From Streptomyces albofaciens JCM 4342 (GTDB lineage: Bacteria > Actinomycetota > Actinomycetes > Streptomycetales > Streptomycetaceae): DNA of 64,000 nt. Position numbers and translations under genes: made by a program. The notes beneath the pieces are model-generated. The model ran no database searches. It had not been told where the DNA came from and saw only the letters and a program-made list of their open reading frames with translations. The stretch covers positions 3,442,501 to 3,506,500 of the forward strand of contig NZ_PDCM01000001.1 in assembly GCF_008634025.1 (NCBI RefSeq), in the 5' to 3' direction. Position 1 is the first letter of the stretch. Each line of letters begins with the position of its first letter. Shown here in pieces: positions 24,708 to 33,215 of the stretch.

Positions 24708-25871
24708 TCAGGACGCCTCCGGCGCCCCGTACGTCCGGCCCTTCCAGGCGGCCCCGCGCCCCCGGTAGTGCTGGACGGCGGAGTCGACCGTCATCAGCAG
24801 GTAGAGCAGCGCGGTGCCGGGCAGCAGCGGCGCGAGCCACAGCGGCTGCCGGTAGTAGCGCAGCATCGGCAGGTACGTGCCCGCCATCACGGCCCACGCC
24901 GCGCCGCCCAGCGCCGCCGCCGTCGCGCCGCCGGCCGCCAGGCCGGTCACCAGCGCGACGGGCGGCGCCAGGTAGACCAGCGCGAGCCCGGCCACCGTGC
25001 CCGCCAGCAGCAGCGGGTTGTGCCGCAGCTGGGCGTACGCGCTGCGCGAGACCATCCGCCACAGCGTGCCCAGCCCCGCGTACGGGCGCACGCTCTCCAC
25101 CCGGTCGCCCAGCCCCAGCCAGATCCGGCCCCCGGCCCGCCGCACGGTCCGGGCCAGCGTCACGTCGTCGATCACCGCGTGCCGGATGCGGTCGGGCACC
25201 CCGGCCCGCTCGGCCACCGCACGCCGCAGCAGGACACAGCCGCCCGCCGCCGCGGCGGTCCGCGCCCCCGGCCGGTTGACCCACCGGAACGGATACAGCT
25301 GCGCGAAGAAGTACACGAAGGCCGGGACGATCAGCCGCTCCCAGGGCGAGACCACCCGCAGCCGCGCCATCTGCGACACCAGGTCCAGGTCCGCCGAGCG
25401 CGCCGCGGCCACCAACTCGCGCAGGCTGTCCGGGGCGTGGGCGATGTCCGCGTCCGTCAGCAGGACATACTCGGCGTCGCCCCGCTCCCGTACGAGCGCC
25501 ATGCCGTGCCGTACCGCCCACAGCTTGCCGGTCCAGCCCGGCTCCGGCTCGCCGGGCGCGGTGACGGTCAGCGGCAGCCCGCCGTCCGCGGCCAGCTCCC
25601 GGGCCACCTCGCCCGTCCCGTCCGTACTGCCGTCGTCGACGAGGATCACCTCGGCCCGGCCGGGATACTTCTGCGCCAGCAGCGACGGCAGGCTCAGCGG
25701 CAGCACCGCGGCCTCGTCCCGCGCCGGGACCACGACCGCGACCGGCGGCCAGCGGTCCGGGTCGGCCCGCTCCGGCAGCCGGACGTCCGTCCGCCAGAAG
25801 AAGCCCTGCGCCAGCGCCAGCCACACCCAGGCCGCCAGCGACCCGGCGCCGATCCACTCCACCGCTCCCAT
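24708..25871 (-). CDS. Family 2 glycosyltransferase, hopene-associated HpnB-like
   Basis: 387 residues from ATG 25871. An N-terminal membrane helix (IGAGSLAAWVWLALAQGFF) precedes the GT-A domain: VVVPARDEAAVLPLSLPSL, VILVDDGSTDGTGEVAREL, LLTDADIAH (metal-binding DxD) and the acceptor motif VIDDVTLARTVRRAGG. Two or three C-terminal membrane segments follow. The order matches HpnB, a glycosyltransferase found near hopanoid genes and also alone in Streptomyces. It would transfer a sugar to a lipid carrier or hopanoid at the inner membrane face. It is divergent from the MurI-like gene; no squalene-hopene genes are in the window. Confidence 0.85.
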   Translation of the reverse strand: MGAVEWIGAGSLAAWVWLALAQGFFWRTDVRLPERADPDRWPPVAVVVPARDEAAVLPLSLPSLLAQKYPGRAEVILVDDGSTDGTGEVARELAADGGLPLTVTAPGEPEPGWTGKLWAVRHGMALVRERGDAEYVLLTDADIAHAPDSLRELVAAARSADLDLVSQMARLRVVSPWERLIVPAFVYFFAQLYPFRWVNRPGARTAAAAGGCVLLRRAVAERAGVPDRIRHAVIDDVTLARTVRRAGGRIWLGLGDRVESVRPYAGLGTLWRMVSRSAYAQLRHNPLLLAGTVAGLALVYLAPPVALVTGLAAGGATAAALGGAAWAVMAGTYLPMLRYYRQPLWLAPLLPGTALLYLLMTVDSAVQHYRGRGAAWKGRTYGAPEAS

Positions 25872-25988
25872 CGCTCCCACGCCCGCAGTCTGCACCACCG
25901 GCCCCGGCGCGGCCGGAACCCGCCGCAGGGCGCCGGACGGAACCCGCCGGTATGACAAGGACGGCGCGGCCCGGCGTAAAGTGTCCGG

Positions 25989-26789
25989 GTGAAGATCGCG
26001 CTCATGGACTCCGGAACCGGCCTGCTCGCGGCGGCGGCCGCGGTGCGGCGGCTGCGGCCCGACGCCGACCTGGTCATCTCCTCCGACCCGGACGGCATGC
26101 CCTGGGGACCCCGCCCGCCGCACGACATCGCGGCGCACGCGCTCGCCGTCGCGCGCGCCGCGGCCGCGCACCGCCCGGACGCCCTGATCGTCGCCTGCAA
26201 CACCGCCTCCGTGCACGCGCTGCCCGCCCTGCGCGCCGAACTGGAGCCCGGACTGCCGGTCATCGGCACCGTCCCGGCCATCAAGCCCGCCGCCGCCACC
26301 GGCGGCCCGGTCGCCATCTGGGCCACCCCCGCCACCACCGGCAGCCCCTACCAGCGCGGCCTGATCGAACAGTTCGCCGCGGGCGTCGAGGTCACCGGCG
26401 TGCCGTGCCCCGGCCTCGCGGACGCCGTGGAGAGCGCCGACGAGGCGGCCGTCGACGCCGCCGTCGCGGCCGCCGCCGCGCACACGCCCCGCGACGTACG
26501 GACCGTCGTCCTGGGCTGCACCCACTACGAGCTGGTCGCCGAGCGCATCCGCGCCGCCCTCCAGCAGCCCGGCGCCCCCGCCCTGGTCCTGCTCGGCTCC
26601 GCCGAGGCGGTCGCCGCCCAGGCGCTGCGCCGCATCGGGGCCGAACCGGCCCCCTCGGCCGAGCCGACCGGCACCGTCACCGTCCTGCTCAGCGGCCGTC
26701 CGGGGCGCCTGCCCGGGGCCGCGCTCGCCTACGCCGAGGGGCGCCTGCTGTCCGGCCCGGCCCGGGCCGGTGGGCCCGTGCGTCCCTGA
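25989..26789 (+). CDS. MurI-like glutamate/aspartate racemase family protein
   Basis: 266 residues from GTG 25989. The glutamate racemase pattern is clear: Asp7-Ser8 in IALMDSGTGLLAAA (MurI has DSGxGG), the first cysteine in IVACNTASVHALPAL and the second in VVLGCTHYELVAERI. It could make D-glutamate from L-glutamate. The GG of the usual first motif is replaced by GL, and the gene lies beside a glycosyltransferase rather than in the usual murI neighbourhood, so it may be a paralogue with another substrate. It is followed 60 bp on by a membrane-protein gene. Confidence 0.82.
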   Translation: MKIALMDSGTGLLAAAAAVRRLRPDADLVISSDPDGMPWGPRPPHDIAAHALAVARAAAAHRPDALIVACNTASVHALPALRAELEPGLPVIGTVPAIKPAAATGGPVAIWATPATTGSPYQRGLIEQFAAGVEVTGVPCPGLADAVESADEAAVDAAVAAAAAHTPRDVRTVVLGCTHYELVAERIRAALQQPGAPALVLLGSAEAVAAQALRRIGAEPAPSAEPTGTVTVLLSGRPGRLPGAALAYAEGRLLSGPARAGGPVRP

Positions 26790-26849
26790 GGTCACGGGAG
26801 TACGCGCGACACGCTGCCAGGACGGGCAAAGACGCGTACGCTGCGTTCC

Positions 26850-27464
26850 ATGAGGGACCACCCCCACGAGGGGGCGACAGCCCCCGGCGAGCACGGCGGC
26901 CCGGTCGGTGACGGCGGGGATTCCGGCAGTCACCGGGATCCCGCGGACGTCCCCGAGGTGTGGCACGGCCGCGCCACCAACCGTGTGCAGTGGCTCCTGG
27001 CGGGCGCCGGGGCGGCCTGCATGGCGCTCGGCATCGAGCTGGCCGTCGACAGCGCCTGGACGTCCGGACTGGCGCCGCTGGTGATGTCGGTGGTCGGCTG
27101 TGTGCTGGCCGGTCTGCTGGTGCTCTTCGGCACCCTCGCCTTCGTCCATGTCGCCGTCCGGGTCGACCAGGACTGCCTGGAGGTGCGCTGCGGGCACATG
27201 GGGCTGCCCCGCCGCCGGATCCCCCTGGAGCATGTCGTCGGCGCCGACTTCGCGCCGCGCGTCACCCCGCGCCACTGGGGCGGCTGGGGCTACCGCTGGC
27301 GCCCCGAGCAGGGCACGGCCGTGGTCGTACGGCGCGGCGAGGCGGTGGTGCTCCGGCTCGGCGACGGCCGCAGCTTCACGGTCACCGTCGACGACGCGGA
27401 GAGCGCGGTGCGCTGCATCCGCGGCCGGTGCGGCCTGAACCGCAAGCGGGCCGCGGGCCACTGA
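26850..27464 (+). CDS. Hypothetical membrane protein with PH-like C-terminal domain
   Basis: 204 residues. An acidic, glycine-rich N-terminal tail of about 40 residues is followed by two membrane helices (VQWLLAGAGAACMALGIELA and VMSVVGCVLAGLLVLFGTLA) and a cytoplasmic beta-rich domain. This domain has RIPLEHVVGADFAPRVTP, HWGGWGYRWRPEQGTAVVVR and DGRSFTVTVDDAESA, which look like a bacterial pleckstrin-homology (bPH) fold. I recognise the architecture from actinobacterial genomes but know no function. It may share a transcript with the MurI-like gene 60 bp upstream. Confidence 0.72.
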   Translation: MRDHPHEGATAPGEHGGPVGDGGDSGSHRDPADVPEVWHGRATNRVQWLLAGAGAACMALGIELAVDSAWTSGLAPLVMSVVGCVLAGLLVLFGTLAFVHVAVRVDQDCLEVRCGHMGLPRRRIPLEHVVGADFAPRVTPRHWGGWGYRWRPEQGTAVVVRRGEAVVLRLGDGRSFTVTVDDAESAVRCIRGRCGLNRKRAAGH

Positions 27465-27554
27465 TCGGCCGGAGCGGCCCCGTACCGCCTTGTACGTACG
27501 TTCGGCACGGCGCGACGGTCATGATCCTTACCCGGTGGTCGTTAGGGTGCGGGT

Positions 27555-28034
27555 ATGGCGACACCCGACTTCATCCGTGACATCCGGGCCGGCATCGGCC
27601 ACCAGCTCCTGTGGCTGCCGGGCGTGAGCGCCGTGGTCTTCGACGACCGGGGCCGGGTACTGCTCGGCCGCAGAGCGGACAGCGGCATGTGGTCGATCAT
27701 CGGCGGCATCCCGGAGCCGGGGGAGCAGCCGGCCGAGACCGCAGTGCGCGAGGTCTTCGAGGAGACGGCGGTGCATGTGGTCCCCGAGCGCGTGATCCTC
27801 GTCGAGGCGCTCCAGCGGGTGCGCTATCCCAACGGTGACGAGTGCCAGTTCATGGACGTCTCGCTGCGCTGCCGCGCGGTCGGCGGCACCGCCGTCGTCA
27901 ACGACGACGAGTCGCTGGAGGTGGGCTGGTTCGCGCTGGACGCGCTGCCGGAGATGGAGGAGTTCGCGGTGGCGCGGATCAAGATGGCGCTGGACGACGG
28001 ACCGGCCTGGTTCGCGGGGATCGAGCAGGCGTAG
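27555..28034 (+). CDS. Nudix hydrolase
   Basis: 159 residues with one Nudix fold. The Nudix box is GGIPEPGEQPAETAVREVFE followed by ETAV: the REVFEE core carries the metal-binding glutamates, but the usual Gly before the last hydrophobic residue is Ala. The strand PGVSAVVFDDRGRVLLGRRA precedes it. Substrates of this general type are nucleoside diphosphate derivatives such as ADP-ribose or oxidised nucleotides; the exact one is not indicated. The gene stands alone and faces a convergent lipoprotein gene 18 bp away. Confidence 0.9.
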   Translation: MATPDFIRDIRAGIGHQLLWLPGVSAVVFDDRGRVLLGRRADSGMWSIIGGIPEPGEQPAETAVREVFEETAVHVVPERVILVEALQRVRYPNGDECQFMDVSLRCRAVGGTAVVNDDESLEVGWFALDALPEMEEFAVARIKMALDDGPAWFAGIEQA

Positions 28035-28052
28035 GAGGGCGGCGGACGGCCG

Positions 28053-28649
28053 TCACACGTGCGCCCACGGGAGGCGGATCGAGGTCTGCGATTCCTCGCC
28101 GGGCAGCCCGGGCCCCTCCGGCGCCTCGGACTGTCCGGGGTCGTCCGGGGACGCGGACCGGCCCGCCTCCTCGGTGTGCATCTGCTGCCGGCCGCCGTCC
28201 TTGCGGCAGCTGCTCAGCCAGGTGCCGGTGGGCCCGTTCTCGTACTGGCACTCCCAGCCGCGCACCGTCAGGGCCGGCTGGTCCGCGGTGGCCTTGCGGA
28301 AGAACTCCGTCATCACGCCGCGGGCCTCCGCGCAGCCCGCGGTCGGCCCGGCGCCGGGGCCGGAGAAGAGCCGCGCGGTCAGGCCCTCGCCCATCGCGTC
28401 CGGCAGCGCCCCGCAGTCCAGCGGCTGGCCCGGTACGGGAGAGCCGGTCCCGCCCGGCCCGGACGGGCTCGCGCCACCGCCGGCGCCCGGGTCCCCGGAC
28501 GGGCTCCCTTTCAGGCTCTTCGTGGGGCTCGCGCCCGGCGCGGAGCCGGCGGCGGCGGAGGACTCCGCGGGTTCGTCCGGGCCGCCGCCGGCGCACCCGG
28601 CGACGGCGAGGGCGAGCAGTGCGGTCGGTACGGCGATGAGCCGGCGCAT
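28053..28649 (-). CDS. Secreted lipoprotein of unknown function
   Basis: 198 residues from ATG 28649 with AAGGAG upstream; the frame is open further but that start gives a normal lipoprotein signal, MRRLIAVPTALLALAVAGC, with lipobox LAVAGC. The mature protein begins with about 50 residues of Gly/Ser/Pro-rich linker, then a small domain with several cysteines (DCGALPDAM, GCAEARGVMTEFF, WECQYE, SSCRKDGG) that may form two disulfides. It would be anchored to the outer face of the membrane. No family is recognised. Confidence 0.75.
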   Translation of the reverse strand: MRRLIAVPTALLALAVAGCAGGGPDEPAESSAAAGSAPGASPTKSLKGSPSGDPGAGGGASPSGPGGTGSPVPGQPLDCGALPDAMGEGLTARLFSGPGAGPTAGCAEARGVMTEFFRKATADQPALTVRGWECQYENGPTGTWLSSCRKDGGRQQMHTEEAGRSASPDDPGQSEAPEGPGLPGEESQTSIRLPWAHV

Positions 28650-28803
28650 GTCGAACTCCTTCGGCCGCGGGTCGCGCAGGAGGGGGACACTCCGTCGTAC
28701 GGACGCTAGGAGCCCCGGGCACGCGCTGCGATCCGGAACGGGCGAACGGGTGAACGGCGGCAATACGCCGCCCGTCCCGTCCGTCCGGGGCCGGGAAGGG
28801 CTC

Positions 28804-29901
28804 TCACCCGTGGCGTTCGATGTGCATCCGGGCCGTGGTGCCCGCGTAGAAGGACGTGGTGCCGACCGACCAGTAACCGGCTGTGCCGGGGATCCGCGCC
28901 AGGTCCGTCATCAGGGCCGTCTCCGGCATCTCGGGGCCGCGCTCGCTCACCCAGGCGGCGCCGTCCCAGCGCAGGTAGTGGGAGCGCTTCTGGTCCCAGA
29001 AGTCCCAGCCGGTGATCCGGTCGGGGCGGCCCAGCGCGTCCCCGGTGACCGAACTGAGCAGGCCGACGGAGTACGGCGCCTTCACCCACGTCCACTCGGT
29101 GCCGTTCCAGTGCTCCAGCACGACACCGGGCGGCTTCCCGGGCGGGCCGCCGACCCCGTAGCCGTAACCGGTGAGCCAGATGTCGTCGTGGGCGACCGGC
29201 AGCAGCCCGGAGACGGTCGAGCGGACGCCGGGGGTGTGCGGCAGCACGGTCCAGGCGCCGTCCCAGCGCGCGATGACCTCGCCGTACACCCACACCTCGC
29301 CGCCGGGAGTGACATGGACGTGCCCCGGAGTGGGCGCATCCGCGTCCGGCAGCGGGGCGCACCAGCGCCACCGGCGGCCGTCCCAGTGCAGCAGTCCGGC
29401 GCGGCCGTCGTGCCGCCCGCCGGCCCACGCCCGGCCGTCGCCGGTGGCCACCACGTCCGTGACGGTGGTCCCGGCCCCGCCCTGGCCCGGGTACGGGGTC
29501 CGCTGCCAGGCCGTACCGTCCCAGGCCAGCAGCAGGCCGCCCGCGCCGACCGCCCAGGCGGTCCGGTCACCGGCCGCGGTGACCGCCGTCAGCGGTCCGG
29601 CGGAGGCGAGCGCGCCCAGGTCCGTACGGGTCCAGGCGGTGCCGTCCCAGCGCAGCGCGACCGCGGTCCCGTCACCGCTGCCGCCGAGCCCTTCCACGCC
29701 GACGGCCCACGCGAGGTCGGGCCCGGCCGCCGCGACGCCGTACAGCCGGGCGCCCGGCCGCGCGTCCGGCACCGGGACGGCCGACCAGCCGGGGGCGGCC
29801 GCGGGGGAGGCGGGCGCGGCGGCCGCGGGGCGCGCCGCACCGGCCAGGCCGAGGCCCGCGGCGGTGCCCGCCAGGCCACTGACGAAACTGCGTCTTCGCA
29901 T
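28804..29901 (-). CDS. Secreted beta-propeller-like protein with Tat-type signal
   Basis: 365 residues from ATG 29901 (ribosome site AAGGACGG). The N-terminus MRRRSFVSGLAGTAAGLGLAG has an RRRSF twin-arginine motif followed by an Ala-rich signal. The mature protein consists of about six repeats with the pattern aWAVG.GG....WDGtaW, for example AWAVGAGGLLLAWDGTAWQR and RWRWCAPLP, consistent with a WD-like or photosynthesis-system-stability-like beta propeller. Such extracellular propellers bind proteins or glycans; the ligand is unknown. No enzyme motif is seen. Confidence 0.75.
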   Translation of the reverse strand: MRRRSFVSGLAGTAAGLGLAGAARPAAAAPASPAAAPGWSAVPVPDARPGARLYGVAAAGPDLAWAVGVEGLGGSGDGTAVALRWDGTAWTRTDLGALASAGPLTAVTAAGDRTAWAVGAGGLLLAWDGTAWQRTPYPGQGGAGTTVTDVVATGDGRAWAGGRHDGRAGLLHWDGRRWRWCAPLPDADAPTPGHVHVTPGGEVWVYGEVIARWDGAWTVLPHTPGVRSTVSGLLPVAHDDIWLTGYGYGVGGPPGKPPGVVLEHWNGTEWTWVKAPYSVGLLSSVTGDALGRPDRITGWDFWDQKRSHYLRWDGAAWVSERGPEMPETALMTDLARIPGTAGYWSVGTTSFYAGTTARMHIERHG

Positions 29902-30131
29902 GAGTGCCGTCCTTGGGATCGAGAAGGGGCAGGACACGCAACCGGCGGGGGAACACGTTGGCGCCGGGCGCCCGGGAGGTCAATGGCGGCGGTGGGACGG
30001 GCTCGCCGCAAGGGGGCGGGACCGGCCGGGACGTACGGGCGGCGGGACACCGGTGGCCTCCTCCGGATGCGCCCGGCAACCGGCTGCGGCAGCGTGGTGC
30101 TGTCCCACCAACCGGACCGAGGGAGCAGGTC

Positions 30132-30332
30132 ATGGGCGACGAGAGCGCCGTGGACAAGGTCAAGGGCAAGGCCAAGGAGATGGCGGGCAAGGCCACCGGC
30201 GACGACCGGCTGAAGGGCGAGGGCAGGACCGACCGCGCCAAGGGCAAGGCCAAGGGCGCGATGGACGAGGCCAAGAAGAACGCCCAGGGAATGCGCGACT
30301 CCCTGAAGGACGAGGGCGACCGGCGGACCTGA
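30132..30332 (+). CDS. CsbD-family stress protein
   Basis: 66 residues from ATG 30132, preceded by GGGAGCAGG. The sequence is a low-complexity amphipathic helix repeat rich in Lys, Ala, Gly and Asp (VDKVKGKAKEMAGKATGDDR), the signature of CsbD-like proteins. These are small, highly expressed general-stress proteins, in Bacillus under SigB control; their molecular action is not settled. The gene is monocistronic: it is followed by a strong hairpin terminator. Confidence 0.9.
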   Translation: MGDESAVDKVKGKAKEMAGKATGDDRLKGEGRTDRAKGKAKGAMDEAKKNAQGMRDSLKDEGDRRT

Positions 30333-30353
30333 CCGGGCCGGATCCCTGTCGGA

Positions 30354-30387
30354 CCCCGCCGCCTGCACACCGGTGCGGGCGGCGGGG
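30354..30387 (+). terminator. Hairpin terminator after the CsbD gene
   Basis: CCCCGCCGCCTGCAC (30354-30368) pairs with GTGCGGGCGGCGGGG (30373-30387): a 15-bp stem with one G-U pair and a 4-base loop, 21 bp after the CsbD stop codon. Confidence 0.75.
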
Positions 30388-30421
30388 TGACCCGTGTGCC
30401 GGGACGGTCGTTGTGCAGGGC

Positions 30422-30622
30422 ATGATCAAGAAGATTGCCGCCACGGCCCTGCTGGCGGGCTCGGTCGCCGCCACCGCCCAGACCACCGCGCAGGCCGTGG
30501 AAGTCCCCGAAGCCCTCGGCGCGACCGTCGCGATGACCACGGAACTGATCGCCGCGCTCCCGCACGTCCACGACGTGGAGCCGCCGCCCGCGTTCACGGT
30601 CCGGAAGGGGAACGCCGGGTAG
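30422..30622 (+). CDS. Small secreted peptide
   Basis: 66 residues. MIKKIAATALLAGSVAATAQ and the following TTAQA form a clear signal peptide with an AQA-type cleavage site. The predicted mature peptide, about 40 residues, has EVPEALGATVAMTTELIAAL and a short charged tail. It contains no cysteine, so it is not a chaplin or lantibiotic. The N-terminal lysines, the hydrophobic core and clean codon use make it a plausible gene, but the function is unknown. An in-frame GTG three codons earlier is an alternative start. Confidence 0.55.
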   Translation: MIKKIAATALLAGSVAATAQTTAQAVEVPEALGATVAMTTELIAALPHVHDVEPPPAFTVRKGNAG

Positions 30623-30634
30623 CCGGGCCGGGCG

Positions 30635-31459
30635 TCAGGGCTTGCGTGCCACGGCCGCGTAGCAGGCGGCCTCGGCGTCCGTCACATGCGTGGCGTCGGC
30701 CGGGTCGTCGGGCCGCCACTGGTGCGGCAGGGCGATGCCGGGCCACCACAGCTCCCAGCCGTCGAAGAACCGCGCGAACTCCGCCTTCGTGCGGTAGGTC
30801 ACGCTCGTGCCCGCCGCCGCGTAGATGTCCGAGATCCGGGCCATCGCCTCGGGGGAGAAGTCGGCCGTCGCGTGGCTCATGGCCAGCGCGCTGCCACTGG
30901 GCAGGGCGGCCTTGAGCTCCTCGACCACGTCGTGCGCCCGGTTCCCCTCCCCGTCGGGCACGAAGTGCATCAGCGCGTTCAGGCTCAGCGCGACCGGGCG
31001 GCCCAGGTCCAGGGTCCCGAGAACCTCGGGCGCGCCGAGGATGGCGCCCGGGTCGGTGACGTCCGCCTGGAGGTAGGCGGTGCGCCCCTGCGGCGTGCTG
31101 CGCAGCAGCGCCGCGGCGTGGGCCAGCACGATCGGGTCGTTGTCCGTGTAGACCACGCGGGCGTCCGGCGCGACGCCCTGGGCGATCTCGTGGAGGTTGG
31201 GCGGGGTGGGGATGCCCGTACCGATGTCGAGGAACTGGCGCAGGCCGGCGCGCGCGAGGTCGCGCGTCGAGCGGTGGGTGAACTCCCGGTTGATCCGGGC
31301 GGCGACCAGCGCCGCGGGGAAGACGGCGAGCACGCTGCCCGCGGCGGTGCGGTCGGCGAGGAAGTTGGTCTTGCCGCCGAGCATGTAGTCGTAGATGCGG
31401 GCCGAGTGGGCCCGGTCCAGTTGCAGGTCCACCACCGGTTCGCCGTGCTCGTCGCTCAT
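30635..31459 (-). CDS. S-adenosylmethionine-dependent methyltransferase, PF04672 (DUF574) family
   Basis: 274 residues. The opening LDRAHSARIYDYMLGGKTNF is the hallmark of this actinobacterial methyltransferase family. Motif I, the SAM loop, is FLDIGTGIPTPPNLHEIA, the acidic strand is VVYTDNDPIVLAHA, and PVALSLNALMHFV corresponds to motif IV. Streptomyces genomes carry many copies, often next to regulatory genes; the acceptor substrate of most is unknown. The gene converges on the secreted peptide gene and is divergent from the sigma factor gene 350 bp away. Confidence 0.9.
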   Translation of the reverse strand: MSDEHGEPVVDLQLDRAHSARIYDYMLGGKTNFLADRTAAGSVLAVFPAALVAARINREFTHRSTRDLARAGLRQFLDIGTGIPTPPNLHEIAQGVAPDARVVYTDNDPIVLAHAAALLRSTPQGRTAYLQADVTDPGAILGAPEVLGTLDLGRPVALSLNALMHFVPDGEGNRAHDVVEELKAALPSGSALAMSHATADFSPEAMARISDIYAAAGTSVTYRTKAEFARFFDGWELWWPGIALPHQWRPDDPADATHVTDAEAACYAAVARKP

Positions 31460-31808
31460 CCCGCTCCGCCTCCCCTGTACGGCTGCCGGGCCGCCGTCGG
31501 ACCATACCCGCCGCGTTTGCGGTCATGCGCCGGGGCGCGCGTACGCCCGGCTCCCACGGTGCCGTCCGAGGGGCCGCGGGAACACCCGGCGCGAGTTTTC
31601 TCGGCGACGGTGCCACAACGGGGCGGGTTTTCCGGTTCATTGGAAGAGAGGGCCCCCGCCCTCCCGCTGATGCCGGGGCCTGCCTGGCTCCCGGACCGCG
31701 GCGAGCGGAACGAGGAACGCACGTGAGCACGTACCGGGACAGCCCCTTGCCGTCGCCCGCCGCGGCCCGCTCCCTCGGCCCCCGGCGCCACGGCGTACAG
31801 GTGCGCCC

Positions 31809-32390
31809 ATGACCCGCGACCGGCTGCCGCCCGCGGCCGGCGATCCGCTGCGGCAGGCCGGCCGGCGGCTGGCCGTCGCCTTCGAGGCGTTCCACGAGAC
31901 GCATTACCGCAAGTGGCTGGCCTACGCCCACCTGCACACCGGCAGCGAGGAGGCGGCCCTGGAGGTCACCGGCGCCGCCTACCGCAGATTACGGCTGTGC
32001 TGGCCGTACGCGCTCAAACAGTCCTCGGTGGACTCCTACGCCTGGGCCGTCCTCAAGGAGACCGTGGTCGACTGGCTCGGCGCGAACGGGCGCGGCACGG
32101 CGCTGACGCAGAGCGCGGCGTTCGCCGTCGTCACCCGCGCCCTGCTGCGCGAGTGCCAGCAGCAGTTCGCGCTCCTGGAGAGCCAGCTGGGTCTGTACGA
32201 GGCGATCTCCCGGCTGCCCGAACGGCAGTGCGACGTGATCGTGCTGCGCCATGTCGTCGGCTACTCCGACGCCCAGATCGCCGCCCTGCTCGGTGTCGAC
32301 GAGGCCACCGTGCGCTCCCACGCGAGCCGGGGCAAGCGCCGGCTCGCCGCCGCACTGGGCATCGCCGCGTGCCCCACGAAGGGAAACTGA
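31809..32390 (+). CDS. RNA polymerase sigma-70 family (ECF-like) sigma factor
   Basis: 193 residues. The region 2-like part is AFEAFHETHYRKWLAYAHLH, with an unusually divergent promoter-melting segment. Region 4 is well preserved: EAISRLPERQCDVIVLRHVV, then YSDAQIAALLGVDEATVRSH, a helix-turn-helix. It probably directs RNA polymerase to a small gene set. The next gene begins 3 bp after its stop and is probably co-translated; many ECF genes are followed by their anti-sigma factor. The 350-bp region upstream presumably holds its promoter; no ORF with real codon use is seen there. Confidence 0.82.
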   Translation: MTRDRLPPAAGDPLRQAGRRLAVAFEAFHETHYRKWLAYAHLHTGSEEAALEVTGAAYRRLRLCWPYALKQSSVDSYAWAVLKETVVDWLGANGRGTALTQSAAFAVVTRALLRECQQQFALLESQLGLYEAISRLPERQCDVIVLRHVVGYSDAQIAALLGVDEATVRSHASRGKRRLAAALGIAACPTKGN

Positions 32391-32393
32391 ACC

Positions 32394-33110
32394 ATGCCGC
32401 ACACCCGTCGGGCCGGCCCGGACACCGTCGAATCCCTGCTGGCCGCCGCCGCCGACGTGCTCGCCGAGTCCTACGGCTCCTACGACACCGAGGCGGCCCG
32501 CGACCGGCTGGCCACAGACACGTACGGGGAGAGCGGTGCCGCGTACCCGGCCGTGTCCCGGTCCGGCGCCCCGGCGCCCACCGCCTACCCGAGCGCCCAC
32601 GACGAGGCCACCCACGAACTGGACCTGGCCTGCGCCCTGGTCGTCAACGCCGCCGCGGCGGCGGACAGCCTGGCCCGGCTGGTCAACGACCACCGGATCG
32701 ACCCCGAGGGCGCCCTGGTCTTCGCCTGCCTGCTGCACATCACCGGGCGCACCGAGGCCGCCGACTTCTGGTGGCGGTTCGGCGCCGGCGGCGGCAGCCG
32801 TACCGCGGCCTACTGCCTGTACCTCTCGCACCGGCGGCACGGCGAGTTCCGCGACGCCGCCTACTGGCGCACGCAGGCCGCCCACGAGCCCGACGAGGAA
32901 CCGCCGCCGCCCGCCGCCTGCGACGGACGGCACCTGCTGCCGGACGCCGCCCGGCACGCCCTGCTCATCCAGTGGCACAGCGGCCTGGCCCCCACTCTCC
33001 CCGCCGTCCTGGAGAACGTCATCAACCGCCTCACCGTCGCCGACGACGACGAGGACTTCGGCGAGATCCCCCACCCGTCGCCGACGCTCGTGGACGACCT
33101 CGGCCAGTGA
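32394..33110 (+). CDS. Unknown protein co-transcribed with the sigma factor
   Basis: 238 residues, starting 3 bp after the sigma-factor stop. It is cytoplasmic: no membrane or signal segment. A variable N-terminus of about 75 residues is followed by a helical region, ATHELDLACALVVNAAAAAD and ALVFACLLHITGRTEAADFW, which resembles TPR-like or helical-bundle proteins. The CxxCH-type zinc site of ZAS anti-sigma factors is not visible. Its position suggests a modulator of the sigma factor, but that is inference. I do not recognise the family. Confidence 0.7.
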   Translation: MPHTRRAGPDTVESLLAAAADVLAESYGSYDTEAARDRLATDTYGESGAAYPAVSRSGAPAPTAYPSAHDEATHELDLACALVVNAAAAADSLARLVNDHRIDPEGALVFACLLHITGRTEAADFWWRFGAGGGSRTAAYCLYLSHRRHGEFRDAAYWRTQAAHEPDEEPPPPAACDGRHLLPDAARHALLIQWHSGLAPTLPAVLENVINRLTVADDDEDFGEIPHPSPTLVDDLGQ

Positions 33111-33215
33111 TCCGGCACCCGCCGGGGCGGACGGCGCATGGACGCGGCGGACCATGAGCGTCACCATCGAGACCAGCGGCACCACACGTCCCGTCCCCGG
33201 CGGAAGGCGCCTCGC

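Noticed and set aside
25872..27461. Minus-strand upstream extension of the HpnB-like frame
   Set aside because: Antisense to the MurI-like and PH-like genes; homology to glycosyltransferases begins at the ATG at 25871.
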